A stretch of DNA of 64,000 bases, taken from assembly GCA_028875185.1 (NCBI GenBank), contig JAPPFH010000002.1, positions 62,001 to 126,000 of the forward strand. Reading direction: 5' to 3'. The DNA comes from Chloroflexota bacterium (GTDB lineage: Bacteria > Chloroflexota > Anaerolineae > Aggregatilineales > Phototrophicaceae). This document shows, piece by piece, positions 18,366 to 27,293 of the stretch (position 1 is its first letter; the number at the start of each line of letters is the position of its first letter). The notes under the pieces are model-generated. The model searched no databases, was not told where the DNA came from, and was given only the letters and a program-made list of their open reading frames with translations. Both the position numbers and the translations under genes were made by a program.

Positions 18366-20387
18366 ATGTTGACGGATGTGGAAAAAACGCTGTTCATCCT
18401 GCTGGCGCTGTTTTCCTTGGGCGCCAGTTACGCCGGCTTCACAGAGATGTTTCAAATCATCGGGCGCGGGCAAGGTCAGTTGCGGTTTGACGGCTTGATC
18501 CGCCGCATGCTGTCCGCTCTAGCGATTTATCTCACCCAGCGCGCGACCCTCAAGACGCGTCCCCTAACCAGCTTGATGCATTGGGGCGTCGTGTTGGGGT
18601 TCACCTACTATTTCTTGATCAACGCGATAGACCTGCTGATAGGATTCTTGCCCGATTTTGCAACAAGGCTTGACGGCTTGGCATCAGTTTACGATGCCCA
18701 CCGCTTCCTGGGAGACGCGCTTAGCATCGTTGTCCTGACCGGCATCATTTACTTCATCCTCCGCCGATACGCGCTGCCCAACCGGCGGGCGCTGGAGTTC
18801 CATGACAATGTGCGGCTGCATCCCAAAGTCACGGCGGGCGGCATCACGGCGGACTCCATGATTGTCGCCGGCTTTATCTTGCTGCACGTCGGCGCCCGCT
18901 TCCTGGGCGAATCCGTGGCGGTTGCGCAGCATGGCGACGACCCGTTCATGCCATTCGCGTCGGCATTTGCGGTTTTCTGGTCCGGTTTGAACGCCGATGC
19001 TCTCGAATTTGCGCGGCGTCTTTTCTGGTGGGTAGCCCTTGGCGGCATTTTGGTCTTTTTGCCCTACTTCCCGCAGAGCAAGCACGCCCACCTCTTCATG
19101 GCGCCCTTGAATTTTATGACCCGCCCAAAGCGGCGCTCACTGGGCGCGCTGGCGCCCCTGGATTTCGAAGATGAGGCTGTCGAACAATTTGGCGCCGCCC
19201 GCCTTGAGGACTTGCAAAAAACGCATATCCTAGATGGATTCGCCTGCATCATGTGCAATCGCTGTCAAGATGTCTGCCCGGCTTATGTGACCGGCAAGGA
19301 ACTATCGCCATCGGCTCTGGAGATCAACAAGCGCTTCCTGATCAAGGAGCAATGGGATGCCCTGGCAAGCGGCGCGGAATCGGAGTCGACCCTGGCTGGC
19401 GGGCTGCTCAGCGAGTCGGCGCTTTGGGCTTGCACATCGTGCGGCGCTTGTATTGATATCTGCCCCGTCGGCAATGAGCCGATGTTTGACATCCTTGATA
19501 TTAGGCGCGATGCTGTCTTGATGCGGAGCGAGTTTCCCGCGGAATTGCAAGGCGCCTTCAACGGCATGGAACGGCAGGGCAATCCTTGGCAAATCGCTGA
19601 GCCGCGCGCCGACTGGACGACCGGGCTGGATTTCGCCGTGCCAACCGTCGACGATAATCCCGATTTTGAGCTGCTCTATTGGACGGGCTGCGCCGTAAGC
19701 TACGACCCGCGCGCCCGCAAGACGGCGCAGGCGCTGGTCAAATTGTTGCGCGCGGCACGGGTCAATTTCGCTATTCTGGGCGAGGCGGAACGCTGCACCG
19801 GCGATAGCGCGCGGCGCGCTGGCAACGAGTACCTTTACCATGAGTTGGCTTCGGCCAATGTCGAAACGCTCAATGCGCTCGAACCCAGGCGAATCGTTGT
19901 GACTTGCCCGCACTGCCTGCATAACATCGACAAGGAATACGATGCGTTCGGCGGATTATTCGAAGTCGTGCATCACAGCGAATTGATCGAAGAACTTATC
20001 GCCGCCGGGCGGCTCCCGCGCCAGGCGAATCCGACGCAGTGGAGCAATGTGACCTTCCATGATCCCTGCTACTTGGGCCGTCACAACGATATCCTGGATG
20101 CGCCACGCAATGTCCTCAAGGAGCAAAGCCTGTCCTTGGTGGAGATGGCGCGCAATCGGAAGAATTCATTCTGCTGTGGCGCGGGCGGCGCGCAGATGTG
20201 GAAAGAAGAGGAACCGGGCGAGCGCAAGGTCAGCGGAGAGCGCTATCGCGAAGCGGCGGCAACGGGCGCCGAGACGCTGGCGGTTGGCTGTCCCTTCTGC
20301 ATGCGCATGTTTGAAGACGCCCGCGCTGAAGCCGGCGGCGGTCCCCAGATAGCCGATATCGCGGAGCTAATCGCCGCGGATCTTTGA
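18366..20387 (+). CDS. Membrane (Fe-S) heterodisulfide-reductase-like protein (HdrE/HdrD fusion type)
   Basis: 673 residues. Residues 1-240 hold about five to six membrane segments of the nitrate-reductase-gamma/HdrE type with His residues that could bind heme b. Two 4Fe-4S motifs follow, CIMCNRCQDVCP (294-304) and CTSCGACIDICP (356-366), then two cysteine-rich CCG domains, the first with TCPHCLHN and the second with FHDPCYLG, FCCGAGGAQMW and GCPFCMRM. This is the layout of membrane Fe-S oxidoreductases that pass electrons between the quinone pool and a soluble partner such as an electron-transfer flavoprotein or a thiol. No partner gene is adjacent. A TIGR or pathway name cannot be assigned. 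Confidence 0.85.
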   Translation: MLTDVEKTLFILLALFSLGASYAGFTEMFQIIGRGQGQLRFDGLIRRMLSALAIYLTQRATLKTRPLTSLMHWGVVLGFTYYFLINAIDLLIGFLPDFATRLDGLASVYDAHRFLGDALSIVVLTGIIYFILRRYALPNRRALEFHDNVRLHPKVTAGGITADSMIVAGFILLHVGARFLGESVAVAQHGDDPFMPFASAFAVFWSGLNADALEFARRLFWWVALGGILVFLPYFPQSKHAHLFMAPLNFMTRPKRRSLGALAPLDFEDEAVEQFGAARLEDLQKTHILDGFACIMCNRCQDVCPAYVTGKELSPSALEINKRFLIKEQWDALASGAESESTLAGGLLSESALWACTSCGACIDICPVGNEPMFDILDIRRDAVLMRSEFPAELQGAFNGMERQGNPWQIAEPRADWTTGLDFAVPTVDDNPDFELLYWTGCAVSYDPRARKTAQALVKLLRAARVNFAILGEAERCTGDSARRAGNEYLYHELASANVETLNALEPRRIVVTCPHCLHNIDKEYDAFGGLFEVVHHSELIEELIAAGRLPRQANPTQWSNVTFHDPCYLGRHNDILDAPRNVLKEQSLSLVEMARNRKNSFCCGAGGAQMWKEEEPGERKVSGERYREAAATGAETLAVGCPFCMRMFEDARAEAGGGPQIADIAELIAADL

Positions 20388-20476
20388 GACGCGGGATCGC
20401 GCATTCGTCGGCTGCGGCAACCGGTCGCGCGCGCAAAATCCAATCGCGCCGGATGTTTATGGCGGAGGCTCTCTTG

Positions 20477-21061
20477 ATGGATTTCAGTTTTTCCGAAACG
20501 CCAACGCTGGAAACGGATCGGCTGCTTCTGCGGCGCATTACCAAGGCGGACCACGACGACTGGCTGGCGGTGTGGCATAGCCCGGGCGTCATCGATTATC
20601 TCATCGACTTTGAAGGCAAGCCGCAGGGAAAGGTCGCCCGCGCAATTGTTGACTGGGCGGACCGGATTTTCCGCGAAAGGTCGGGCATTCGCTGGGCGGT
20701 AACGCTCAAGCCGAGCGACCGCATGATCGGATCATGCGGCTTCCACCTCTACGACAGGCGCGATAGCCGCGTCGAAATCGGCTACGAGCTGCACGCTGAT
20801 TATTGGCGCCGGGGCATCATGTCCGAAGCGACCGAGGCTGTTCTGCAATTCTGTTTCGAGCGGATGGGCGCGCGCCGCGTCGAAGCCGATGTAGTCGAGG
20901 GCAATGCCGCCTCGGCCGCGCTGCTGAAAAAACTGGGCTTCACGCTGGAGGGCGTATGGCGCGAACGCGTATTCAAGCGCGGCGCCTATCACAGCCTCTG
21001 GCAGTTCGGCATGCTGGCGCCCGAGTATCGCGCCCGGCAGAAGGCAATCAGACGGCCATGA
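20477..21061 (+). CDS. GNAT family N-acetyltransferase (RimJ/RimL type)
   Basis: 194 residues. The start ETDRLLLRRITKADHDDW and the acetyl-CoA-binding stretch GYELHADYWRRGIMSEA followed by EGNAASAALLKKLGF are typical of the RimJ/RimL branch, which acetylates N-terminal or small-molecule amines. The ATG at 20477 is preferred over upstream frames because GGAGG stands eight bases before it. The stop overlaps the next ATG by four bases, coupling it to the membrane glycosyltransferase. Confidence 0.87.
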   Translation: MDFSFSETPTLETDRLLLRRITKADHDDWLAVWHSPGVIDYLIDFEGKPQGKVARAIVDWADRIFRERSGIRWAVTLKPSDRMIGSCGFHLYDRRDSRVEIGYELHADYWRRGIMSEATEAVLQFCFERMGARRVEADVVEGNAASAALLKKLGFTLEGVWRERVFKRGAYHSLWQFGMLAPEYRARQKAIRRP

Positions 21062-22944
21062 TTCGCCTGCGCGGATCGCATCGGGCAGCAATGGTCGGCT
21101 TGCTGCTGGTCGGTTTTGCCTTGGGCGCGCTCAAGCTCAACGCGGACAGCCTCTGGCTCGACGAGCTTTATTCATTGTCCAATATGGGCGTCTTTGATCG
21201 GCCTTACAATTTGCCCGAAGTGATAGATTCCTTGACCGAATACAGCCCAAACCATGTGCCGCTCTACTTTTTTCTTGGCGCGGGATGGGCGCGTTTTGTC
21301 GGCTGGTCGCAGCTGCCAATGCGCTATCTATCCTTGCTCTTCGGCATCCTGTTCGTCGCCTGGACGTATCGCCTCGCGGCTGACGCGCTCAATCGGTCAA
21401 CCGCGATTGTGGCCGCCATGCTCATGACGACTAGCGGCTTCGTCTTGCTTTATTTCCATGAGATTCGCATGTACACGCTGCTGCTGCTATTGACTGCGAT
21501 TCATGCGTGGTTGTATTGGCGGTTGAGTACACGCGACAGCGCCAAGCGGCGCGAATGGCTGCTGTTGATCGTCACGGCATCTTCGCTGCTCTATACGCAT
21601 ATTTTCTCGGTCTTCTTCTTCGCCAGCCTCGCATTGCAGCATCTGCTTTTCGCCAAGCAGCTCAAGCATTGGCTTCGAATCGTTTTGGCTTGGGGTATCG
21701 GCGCATTGACGTTTTTGCCCTATCTGCCCGGCTATCTTCGCGGCGCGCTGGCTGAACGAACAATCGCCTCCCTGCGAGAGACCGCCCTAACCGCGCCAGA
21801 GCTAGCCAGCGGCTTGGCGCATATCATTGTCAACGGCGCCGAGCTTCTTTGGTTGCCGTTATTGGCGCTGGCGATTCTTGCGCTATGGAAACGACGCGAT
21901 CGCCGAATCTTGCGGCTTCTCGTCATTTGGGCGGGATTCATTCTGTCGTTGATGTTGTTCAACGAATACTTTCCCTTGATCGACAGGCTGAGATTCCGAT
22001 TCTTCCTGGCGTCAATGCCCTTCTTTGCCCTTCTCTGCGCCCATTTTCTTCTGACGCCCGGTCGATCGCGGGCTGTCGCGTTTCTCTTCGTCCCGCTTTG
22101 GATCGCTGGCGGCGCGCATATTTATGGCTTGGGCGACAGTTGGGCTTACGCTGGCAGAACTACGATCTTCGCGGATATTCCGCCTCTGCACAAATACGCC
22201 GACGCGCTGCAATCGAGGACGAGATCGCTAGACACGATTGTCGGATTCAGCCGCTCAAAGTTCACTGATTGGCCGCTTCGGCATGGAAAGAGTATTGCCG
22301 ACTATTACTTTGGCGCGATTCTCAACCTGGATCACACCTTCATAGTCGCGCGAGAGGACGATGCCGATATCCGGCTGAGCTTGGATCAACATGTGTTCAA
22401 CTATCCCTATCTGCTCTTGGCAAACGATCCTGCTCAGCTGCCGGCGCTGGCAGGGCGGGCAATCGCCGCGATCGAAGCCGAATACACCGCCTGCGACATC
22501 CTGGTGGACGGCGAAGATCTTGTCGCGCGGCGGTATGTTTACAAATCGCTGGCTTGTGATCGCGCTTATCGGCCTATCCTCTACGAGAATGGCATCAGGA
22601 TTGTCGATAGATTCGGCGTCTACGATGGAGACCGCGAGTCCATTCGTGTGGTGAGTGGCTGGGAAGTTGCCGATCAGGCGCTACTCGACAAATTCAACGT
22701 TTCGATCCAGCTGCTCACATCCGATTGGCAAAACCTGCGCCAAGCCCCCGACCGGCATCTGTATGACGATATTCTCAAGTGGTACGCGGTGGAACTGTCA
22801 ACCGCCGGCTTGCCACCCGGAGACTATCAAGTCGTGATAATCGTGTACGATCGATTTACTAAAGCCAAAGTAAGCGGCGCTGATATTGCCAGCGGCGAAA
22901 CAGGAAAGATTTTCCCCATCTTGGAATTCAGGATTGAAGCGTAA
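21058..22944 (+). CDS. GT-C superfamily membrane glycosyltransferase (GT39/PMT-like)
   Basis: 628 residues with an N-terminal membrane helix and about ten further hydrophobic segments up to residue 400, then a soluble C-terminal domain. The first loop carries DSLWLDELYSL, matching the acidic (D/E) loop motif of GT-C glycosyltransferases that use polyprenyl-phosphate sugars. HEIRMYTLLLLL is the second typical stretch. The outer-face C-terminal domain of about 220 residues is not recognised. Probable role: sugar transfer to protein or lipid outside the membrane. It is translationally coupled to the GNAT gene by an ATGA overlap. Confidence 0.8.
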   Translation: MIRLRGSHRAAMVGLLLVGFALGALKLNADSLWLDELYSLSNMGVFDRPYNLPEVIDSLTEYSPNHVPLYFFLGAGWARFVGWSQLPMRYLSLLFGILFVAWTYRLAADALNRSTAIVAAMLMTTSGFVLLYFHEIRMYTLLLLLTAIHAWLYWRLSTRDSAKRREWLLLIVTASSLLYTHIFSVFFFASLALQHLLFAKQLKHWLRIVLAWGIGALTFLPYLPGYLRGALAERTIASLRETALTAPELASGLAHIIVNGAELLWLPLLALAILALWKRRDRRILRLLVIWAGFILSLMLFNEYFPLIDRLRFRFFLASMPFFALLCAHFLLTPGRSRAVAFLFVPLWIAGGAHIYGLGDSWAYAGRTTIFADIPPLHKYADALQSRTRSLDTIVGFSRSKFTDWPLRHGKSIADYYFGAILNLDHTFIVAREDDADIRLSLDQHVFNYPYLLLANDPAQLPALAGRAIAAIEAEYTACDILVDGEDLVARRYVYKSLACDRAYRPILYENGIRIVDRFGVYDGDRESIRVVSGWEVADQALLDKFNVSIQLLTSDWQNLRQAPDRHLYDDILKWYAVELSTAGLPPGDYQVVIIVYDRFTKAKVSGADIASGETGKIFPILEFRIEA

Positions 22945-22996
22945 TCGCTTTGCGATAACGGCTTCGCGCAAGGCTAGGCCCGGGTCGCCAGCTGAG

Positions 22997-24394
22997 TTAC
23001 ATATTGAGGAAATGCCCCTCCAAGCCATGCGCCGCTTCCTTGAGCGCCTCGCTTAGGGTGGGGTGGGCGTGAACATTGCGCGCGATTTCTGACGGCGTCA
23101 GCTCGGCGGAGCGCGCCAACGTCAGCTCGGGCAGCAGTTCGGTTACATCCGGACCAATCATATGAGCGCCGAGGATTTCGCCATATTTCGCGTCGCTGAT
23201 GAGCTTGACGAAGCCGCTGGCATCGCCCATGCCTCTGGCTTTTCCATTGGCTTGGAAGGGGAACTTGGCCACATTAATGTCGAAGCCGCGCGCTTCGGCT
23301 TGTTCCGCCGTGTAGCCAAAGCTGGCCACCTGCGGCTGACAGTAGGTCGCGCGCGGCATCATATCGAAATCAAGCGTGACAGTAGGCGCGCCGGCGATAT
23401 TCTCGGCCGCGACCACGCCCATCGTTTCCGCAACATGCGCCAGCATGAGTTTGGCGGTGACATCGCCAATGGCATAGATGTTTGGCGCATTCGTCCGCAT
23501 CTCGCCGTTGATGGCGATGCCGCCGGCTTCATTGAGCGTCACGCCCAGATTCTCCAACCCGTATCCTTCGACCCGCGGTTGGAAGCCGATCGCCTGCAAA
23601 ACGCGGTCCGCTGCTAGCGTCTCCCGCGCGCCATCCGCTGCTGTCACGGTGACCGTTACGCCCGTGCCGTTATCCTCTATTGAGTCGACGCGCGTTCCCG
23701 TCATAATCTTGATGCCGAGCCGCTTGAAAGCTTTGGACAATTCGGCGCTGATTTCGGCGTCTTCCTGCGGCAGGATGCGGTCTAGAAATTCAATCATCGT
23801 CACATCCACGCCATAATTGCACATGATGTAAGCGAATTCGACGCCGACCGCGCCGGCGCCCGCGATGATGACGCTGGCCGGCAGTTTGTCTTCCATGATT
23901 TGCTCTTCATAGGTGACTACGCGCTCGCTTAAGCTTGTTCCGGGCAGCAGCTTCGTAGACGCGCCAGTAGCGATGATCAAGTTCTTGAAGCGCAACAGCT
24001 CTTGCCCGCCGCTGTTTAGCGCGACATTCAGGCGGTTGGCGTCTTCTATTGTCGCCCAGCCCTCAAACGATTCGATTTTATTTTTGCGCATTAGAAATTG
24101 CACGCCCTTTGTCAAACCATTAGCGACGCGGCGGCTGCGCTTAAATGCCTTTCCGTAATCCAGACTGAATTCCCCGTTAATGCCGAAGGCATCAGCTTCA
24201 TGATTCAAAATGTATGCCAGCTCCGCATTGCGCAGCAGCGCTTTCGAAGGGATACAGCCGACATTGAGGCATACGCCGCCCCAATACTTCTTCTCGACGA
24301 TGGCTGTCGAGAGCCCAAGCTGGCTGGCGCGGATCGCGCCGACATAGCCGCCCGGTCCCGCGCCAAGCACGACAACATCAAATTCCTTAGCCAT
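22997..24394 (-). CDS. lpd: Dihydrolipoyl dehydrogenase
   Basis: 465 residues. This FAD flavoprotein reoxidises dihydrolipoamide in 2-oxoacid dehydrogenase complexes or the glycine cleavage system. It has an N-terminal FAD motif [13 protein letters not shown], the redox disulfide [13 protein letters not shown], a second dinucleotide motif [13 protein letters not shown], and the His-Glu pair in [13 protein letters not shown]. All catalytic parts are present. ATG at 24394 is used since AAGG precedes it at seven bases; a longer frame upstream has no family match. No E1/E2 genes are adjacent, so it may serve several complexes. Confidence 0.95.
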   Translation of the reverse strand: MAKEFDVVVLGAGPGGYVGAIRASQLGLSTAIVEKKYWGGVCLNVGCIPSKALLRNAELAYILNHEADAFGINGEFSLDYGKAFKRSRRVANGLTKGVQFLMRKNKIESFEGWATIEDANRLNVALNSGGQELLRFKNLIIATGASTKLLPGTSLSERVVTYEEQIMEDKLPASVIIAGAGAVGVEFAYIMCNYGVDVTMIEFLDRILPQEDAEISAELSKAFKRLGIKIMTGTRVDSIEDNGTGVTVTVTAADGARETLAADRVLQAIGFQPRVEGYGLENLGVTLNEAGGIAINGEMRTNAPNIYAIGDVTAKLMLAHVAETMGVVAAENIAGAPTVTLDFDMMPRATYCQPQVASFGYTAEQAEARGFDINVAKFPFQANGKARGMGDASGFVKLISDAKYGEILGAHMIGPDVTELLPELTLARSAELTPSEIARNVHAHPTLSEALKEAAHGLEGHFLNM

Positions 24395-24426
24395 GAATTG
24401 CCTTCTCCCGCTGCGTGACAAATTCT

Positions 24427-24454
24427 GAAATAACGCATCGTAACCGCATGACAA
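24427..24454 (-). promoter_or_regulatory. Candidate promoter of lpd
   Basis: On the minus strand TTGTCA (5/6), a 16-base spacer and a weak TATTTC, about 33 bases before the lpd start. Confidence 0.3.
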
Positions 24455-24639
24455 CTTCACTTCGCAAACTAAAGCCCTCGGCGCTCTTTAAGCTCTCCGT
24501 GTCCTCTTTGGTGGGCAATCATGCGCATTCTTAGAATAAGGGAATTTATGGTCTGTGAATCTGACTCGCGTGATTTCCAAGTCGCGCAAGTCTACCGCAG
24601 CGAACGGAACATTTGAATAGCGGCAGTTTGGCTTGAATC

Positions 24640-25422
24640 CTAGCGGGACGCCACTGCAAGCCGCTGTCGCTGCGCTTCAAATAGAATGACGGCGGCGGCG
24701 CTGGCGACATTGAGCGATTCGGCCGCGCCGAGCATCGGAATTGAGACGCGGCTGCGCGCTAGTTTCAGCGCGCTCTTGCTTATACCATGCGCTTCGCTGC
24801 CGACGATGAGCGCCCAGCGATCGCGCCAGTCGACAGCGGTATGGTGGAGAGACGAGGAAGGCGCAGCCACGTATAGGCTAAGATCGTGGCAGTAGGCGGC
24901 GACTTCCTTCCAACTCGACTCGACGATTGGCAGGCGGAAATGGGCGCCCATCCCCGCTCTTAAGGCTTTGGCATTGTAGGGATCGACGCAATTGGGCGCC
25001 ATGATCGCCAAATCGACGCCGGCGGCGCCCGCGGTTCGCAGGATCGCGCCTAGGTTGCCCGGCTCGCGGACCGCGTCCAAAATAAGCACGCGCTCGGCTG
25101 GATGAGGCAAGGGCGGGCGCGGAAGCTGGAAGGCGACTAAAATGCCGGGCGCCTGCTGCGTATCGCTGACATGCCGCAGCACCGCTTCGCTAACCGGCTG
25201 AAGCGCGCAGTTGCGATCCTGCAATTCGGCGATCAAGTCATAGTTGGCCCGTCCTGGCGAATAGAGGGCGAGTTCGGGCTTGCCCTTGCTGGACAGGGCG
25301 TCGGCTATCAGACGGTCGCCCTCAAGGATCAGCTTCCGCTCGCTGCGCCGGAATCGAGGCTTGGTCTGCAGCGACTTGAGATAACGGACGCGTTTGTTCT
25401 GCGTACTGCCGATGATATCCAT
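24640..25422 (-). CDS. TrmH/SpoU family RNA 2'-O-methyltransferase
   Basis: 260 residues. A small substrate-binding domain (LILEGDRLIADAL) precedes the SPOUT domain with NLGAILRTAGAAGVD, VGSEAHGISK and the terminal knot motif SLNVASAAAVILFEA. This family methylates the ribose of a nucleotide in 23S rRNA or tRNA; the target is not determined. ATG at 25422 is used; an in-frame TTG at 25431 is possible. It lies after the rplT terminator, a common neighbourhood for this family, so it may be expressed by read-through. Confidence 0.9.
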   Translation of the reverse strand: MDIIGSTQNKRVRYLKSLQTKPRFRRSERKLILEGDRLIADALSSKGKPELALYSPGRANYDLIAELQDRNCALQPVSEAVLRHVSDTQQAPGILVAFQLPRPPLPHPAERVLILDAVREPGNLGAILRTAGAAGVDLAIMAPNCVDPYNAKALRAGMGAHFRLPIVESSWKEVAAYCHDLSLYVAAPSSSLHHTAVDWRDRWALIVGSEAHGISKSALKLARSRVSIPMLGAAESLNVASAAAVILFEAQRQRLAVASR

Positions 25423-25431
25423 GCGAGCCAA

Positions 25432-25466
25432 GGGAAATTAAAAGAGGGTCTGTGCCTGGACCCTCT
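25432..25466 (-). terminator. Rho-independent terminator after rplT
   Basis: Minus-strand stem AGAGGGTC/GACCCTCT with an 8-base loop, followed by CTTTTAATTT. It separates the infC-rpmI-rplT operon from the TrmH-like gene, or attenuates read-through. Confidence 0.75.
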
Positions 25467-25494
25467 CCTCACTCAAACAAAACGATAAAGCGGC

Positions 25495-25848
25495 TTACAG
25501 ATGTTGCCTGGCGATGTCAACAATCTTGCCGAAGGTGCGCGCATCCTGAATGGCGATCGCCGACAGGCTCTTGCGATCCAGCTCGACTTCGGCGCGTTTC
25601 AAGCCGTTGATCAGCTGGCTATACTTCATGCCATTTTGGCGCGCGGCCGCGTTGATGCGCTGGATCCAGAGCCGGCGCAATTGACGGCGGCGCTGGCGGC
25701 GGTCGCGATAGGCGTACCACAAGCTGCGCATCATCGCCTCGTTGGCGCGCTTGAAATTCGTGCTGCGCGTTCCCCATTGGCCTTTGGTGAACTTGAGTAC
25801 TTTCTTGTGCCGCCGGCGTCTGACGATTCCGGTTCTTGTTCTTGCCAT
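25495..25848 (-). CDS. rplT: 50S ribosomal protein L20
   Basis: 117 residues, full length for bL20. The N-terminal RTRTGIVRRRRHKKVLKFTKGQWGTR and the later RRRQLRRLWIQRINAAAR and MKYSQLINGLKRA are typical. It binds 23S rRNA in early 50S assembly. The gene is last in infC-rpmI-rplT and ends before a terminator. ATG start at 25848. L20 represses this operon in other bacteria; no matching RNA structure was recognised by eye. Confidence 0.98.
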   Translation of the reverse strand: MARTRTGIVRRRRHKKVLKFTKGQWGTRSTNFKRANEAMMRSLWYAYRDRRQRRRQLRRLWIQRINAAARQNGMKYSQLINGLKRAEVELDRKSLSAIAIQDARTFGKIVDIARQHL

Positions 25849-25917
25849 CTTCAGTCTCCGTACATAAAAGACCCGGCATGTCTCGCCGGGCTTAACCTTG
25901 CGATTGACGCCACCGAG

Positions 25918-26169
25918 TTAAGCAGGCGGGTTCGCCTTGTATTTGCCGAGGTAAGGCGCCAGCCGGCGAATACGGCGCTGCGTCGCCTTTTCCCCAACCT
26001 CCATGGTTTTGTCCCACTGGCGCTTGACACGCTTGGCGGAACGCCGGCGCAGGTGGCTCTTGCCGCCTTTCGTCCTTACGATTTTGCCAGTCGCCGTCAT
26101 GCGGAAGCGTTTGGCGGTCGCTTTATGCGTCTTCAGCTTGTACTTCGTTGTCTTTTTCTTGCGCGGCAC
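25918..26169 (-). CDS. rpmI: 50S ribosomal protein L35
   Basis: 83 residues, slightly longer than the usual 65-70. The core [20 protein letters not shown] is typical; the extra N-terminal stretch [10 protein letters not shown] and a C-terminal tail account for the length. The start is GTG at 26169, whose G is also the last base of the infC stop (TAGTG), so translation is coupled. Confidence 0.95.
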   Translation of the reverse strand: MPRKKKTTKYKLKTHKATAKRFRMTATGKIVRTKGGKSHLRRRSAKRVKRQWDKTMEVGEKATQRRIRRLAPYLGKYKANPPA

Positions 26170-26711
26170 TATTGCTTCTCCGAACCTTGTCTGATGTCTT
26201 TGTTTGGCGCCAGTATCATCAACATGTCGCGTCCTTCCATGTTGGGGCGCAACTCGACGACGCCAACCTCTTTCAATTCATCCTCAATCTTGCTAAGCCG
26301 GTCACGCCCGATATGCTGATGCGTGATCTCGCGCCCGCGAAAGCGCACGCGAAACTTCACCTTCTTGCCTTCGAGCAGCCACTTCTGGGCCCGCTTGATA
26401 TCGAAGCGCAGGTGATATTCATCGGTCTTGGGACGGAGCTGAATCTCTTTGACCGTCACCTTCACTTGATTCTTCTTGGACTTACGCTCCTTGCGCCGCT
26501 GCTCGTACTGAAACTTCCCATAATCCATTATCCGGCAGACTGGTGGATTAGCATTGGGCGCCACTTCAACCAGATCCAAGCCAACATCGTCAGCGCGTTC
26601 CTGCGCATAATGAATACTGACAACGCCAATATTGGTATTGCGGTCGTCTATCAGCCGAACCTCGCGTACACCGCGAATATTTCCGTTGATCCTGTTAGGT
26701 GAATTTGCTAT
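26169..26711 (-). CDS. infC: Translation initiation factor IF-3 with probable AUA start
   Basis: 180 residues when read from an ATA codon at 26711. IF-3 binds the 30S subunit and checks start-codon fidelity. The N-terminal signature [17 protein letters not shown] and the central [23 protein letters not shown] are both complete in this frame. Between the upstream stop (TAG) and the conserved N-domain there is no ATG, GTG or TTG, while ATA stands 9 bases after AAGGGG. The first standard start would be ATG inside the N-domain and would delete about 44 residues. infC with rare AUU/AUC/AUA starts is known, as IF-3 itself discriminates against them and so controls its own synthesis. Confidence 0.93.
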   Translation of the reverse strand: MANSPNRINGNIRGVREVRLIDDRNTNIGVVSIHYAQERADDVGLDLVEVAPNANPPVCRIMDYGKFQYEQRRKERKSKKNQVKVTVKEIQLRPKTDEYHLRFDIKRAQKWLLEGKKVKFRVRFRGREITHQHIGRDRLSKIEDELKEVGVVELRPNMEGRDMLMILAPNKDIRQGSEKQ

Positions 26712-26778
26712 CGTCGCACACCCCTTCTAATGGACATTCCAACATGCGCAAGCGCAGAGGAACTCAACACGCGCCGAG

Positions 26779-26808
26779 AGTTTAGCATGTCTAATTCTAG
26801 TTTGTCAA
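26779..26808 (-). promoter_or_regulatory. Promoter of the infC-rpmI-rplT operon
   Basis: On the minus strand a perfect TTGACA, an 18-base spacer and TAAACT preceded by TGC (extended -10). The leader before the infC start is about 60 bases. This is the best promoter in the window. Confidence 0.7.
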
Positions 26809-26832
26809 CTGTAACTCAAGGAAGTGGACCGT

Positions 26833-27183
26833 TCATTCAACCTGAGCCAGCTTGAGCTCGCGAATCTTGGCCACGGAGTCATGGTACAGGCCAATCAATT
26901 CGTCGTCGCTGCCTTTGAAGCGGCGGAGCGTCTGCTGGGCGCAAGAGGTACAGCCGCGCATGGCTCTATAACTATCCGTTTCGCAGGCGAGGCAGCCATT
27001 CAACTCAATCATCAAAGCCATCAAGGCGATAACTTCAATGCTGGTCTCCGCCTTGCCAGCTATGCCGTCAATCAATTCCTCCCAGGCGCGCCCACGCGTA
27101 TTGCGCAGCGCTGGAATCGCATAATGGGGGAACAGAATCTCGTTGTCTGAATACAATTGCCTCGACCTCACGGCTCTGGACAA
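26833..27183 (-). CDS. Small conserved-looking protein with two CxxC motifs
   Basis: 116 residues at most. The central part NGCLACETDSYRAMRGC then TSC gives CX2C-X10-CX2C, which could bind zinc or an iron-sulfur cluster, or act as a redox pair. Around it are DNEILFPHYAIPALRN and QTLRRFKGSDDELI. The sequence has normal codon use and looks like a real gene, but the family and function are not named with certainty; resemblance to AhpD-type proteins is weak. Start is uncertain: TTG 27183 or GTG 27171. It lies just upstream of the infC operon on the same strand. Confidence 0.65.
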   Translation of the reverse strand: MSRAVRSRQLYSDNEILFPHYAIPALRNTRGRAWEELIDGIAGKAETSIEVIALMALMIELNGCLACETDSYRAMRGCTSCAQQTLRRFKGSDDELIGLYHDSVAKIRELKLAQVE

Positions 27184-27293
27184 ATGGCTAATGCCCTAAT
27201 TGAACACAATACCGCCTAAAGAATAAGCTCATTCCGCGCTCATCGCAAGCGGCTCCAAGCCTTTTTGCGTCCACAATAATATGCCGGACTCCA

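Noticed and set aside
26169..26579. infC as a 136-residue protein from an internal ATG
   Set aside because: It would remove about 44 residues of the conserved IF-3 N-domain, which is coded intact upstream.
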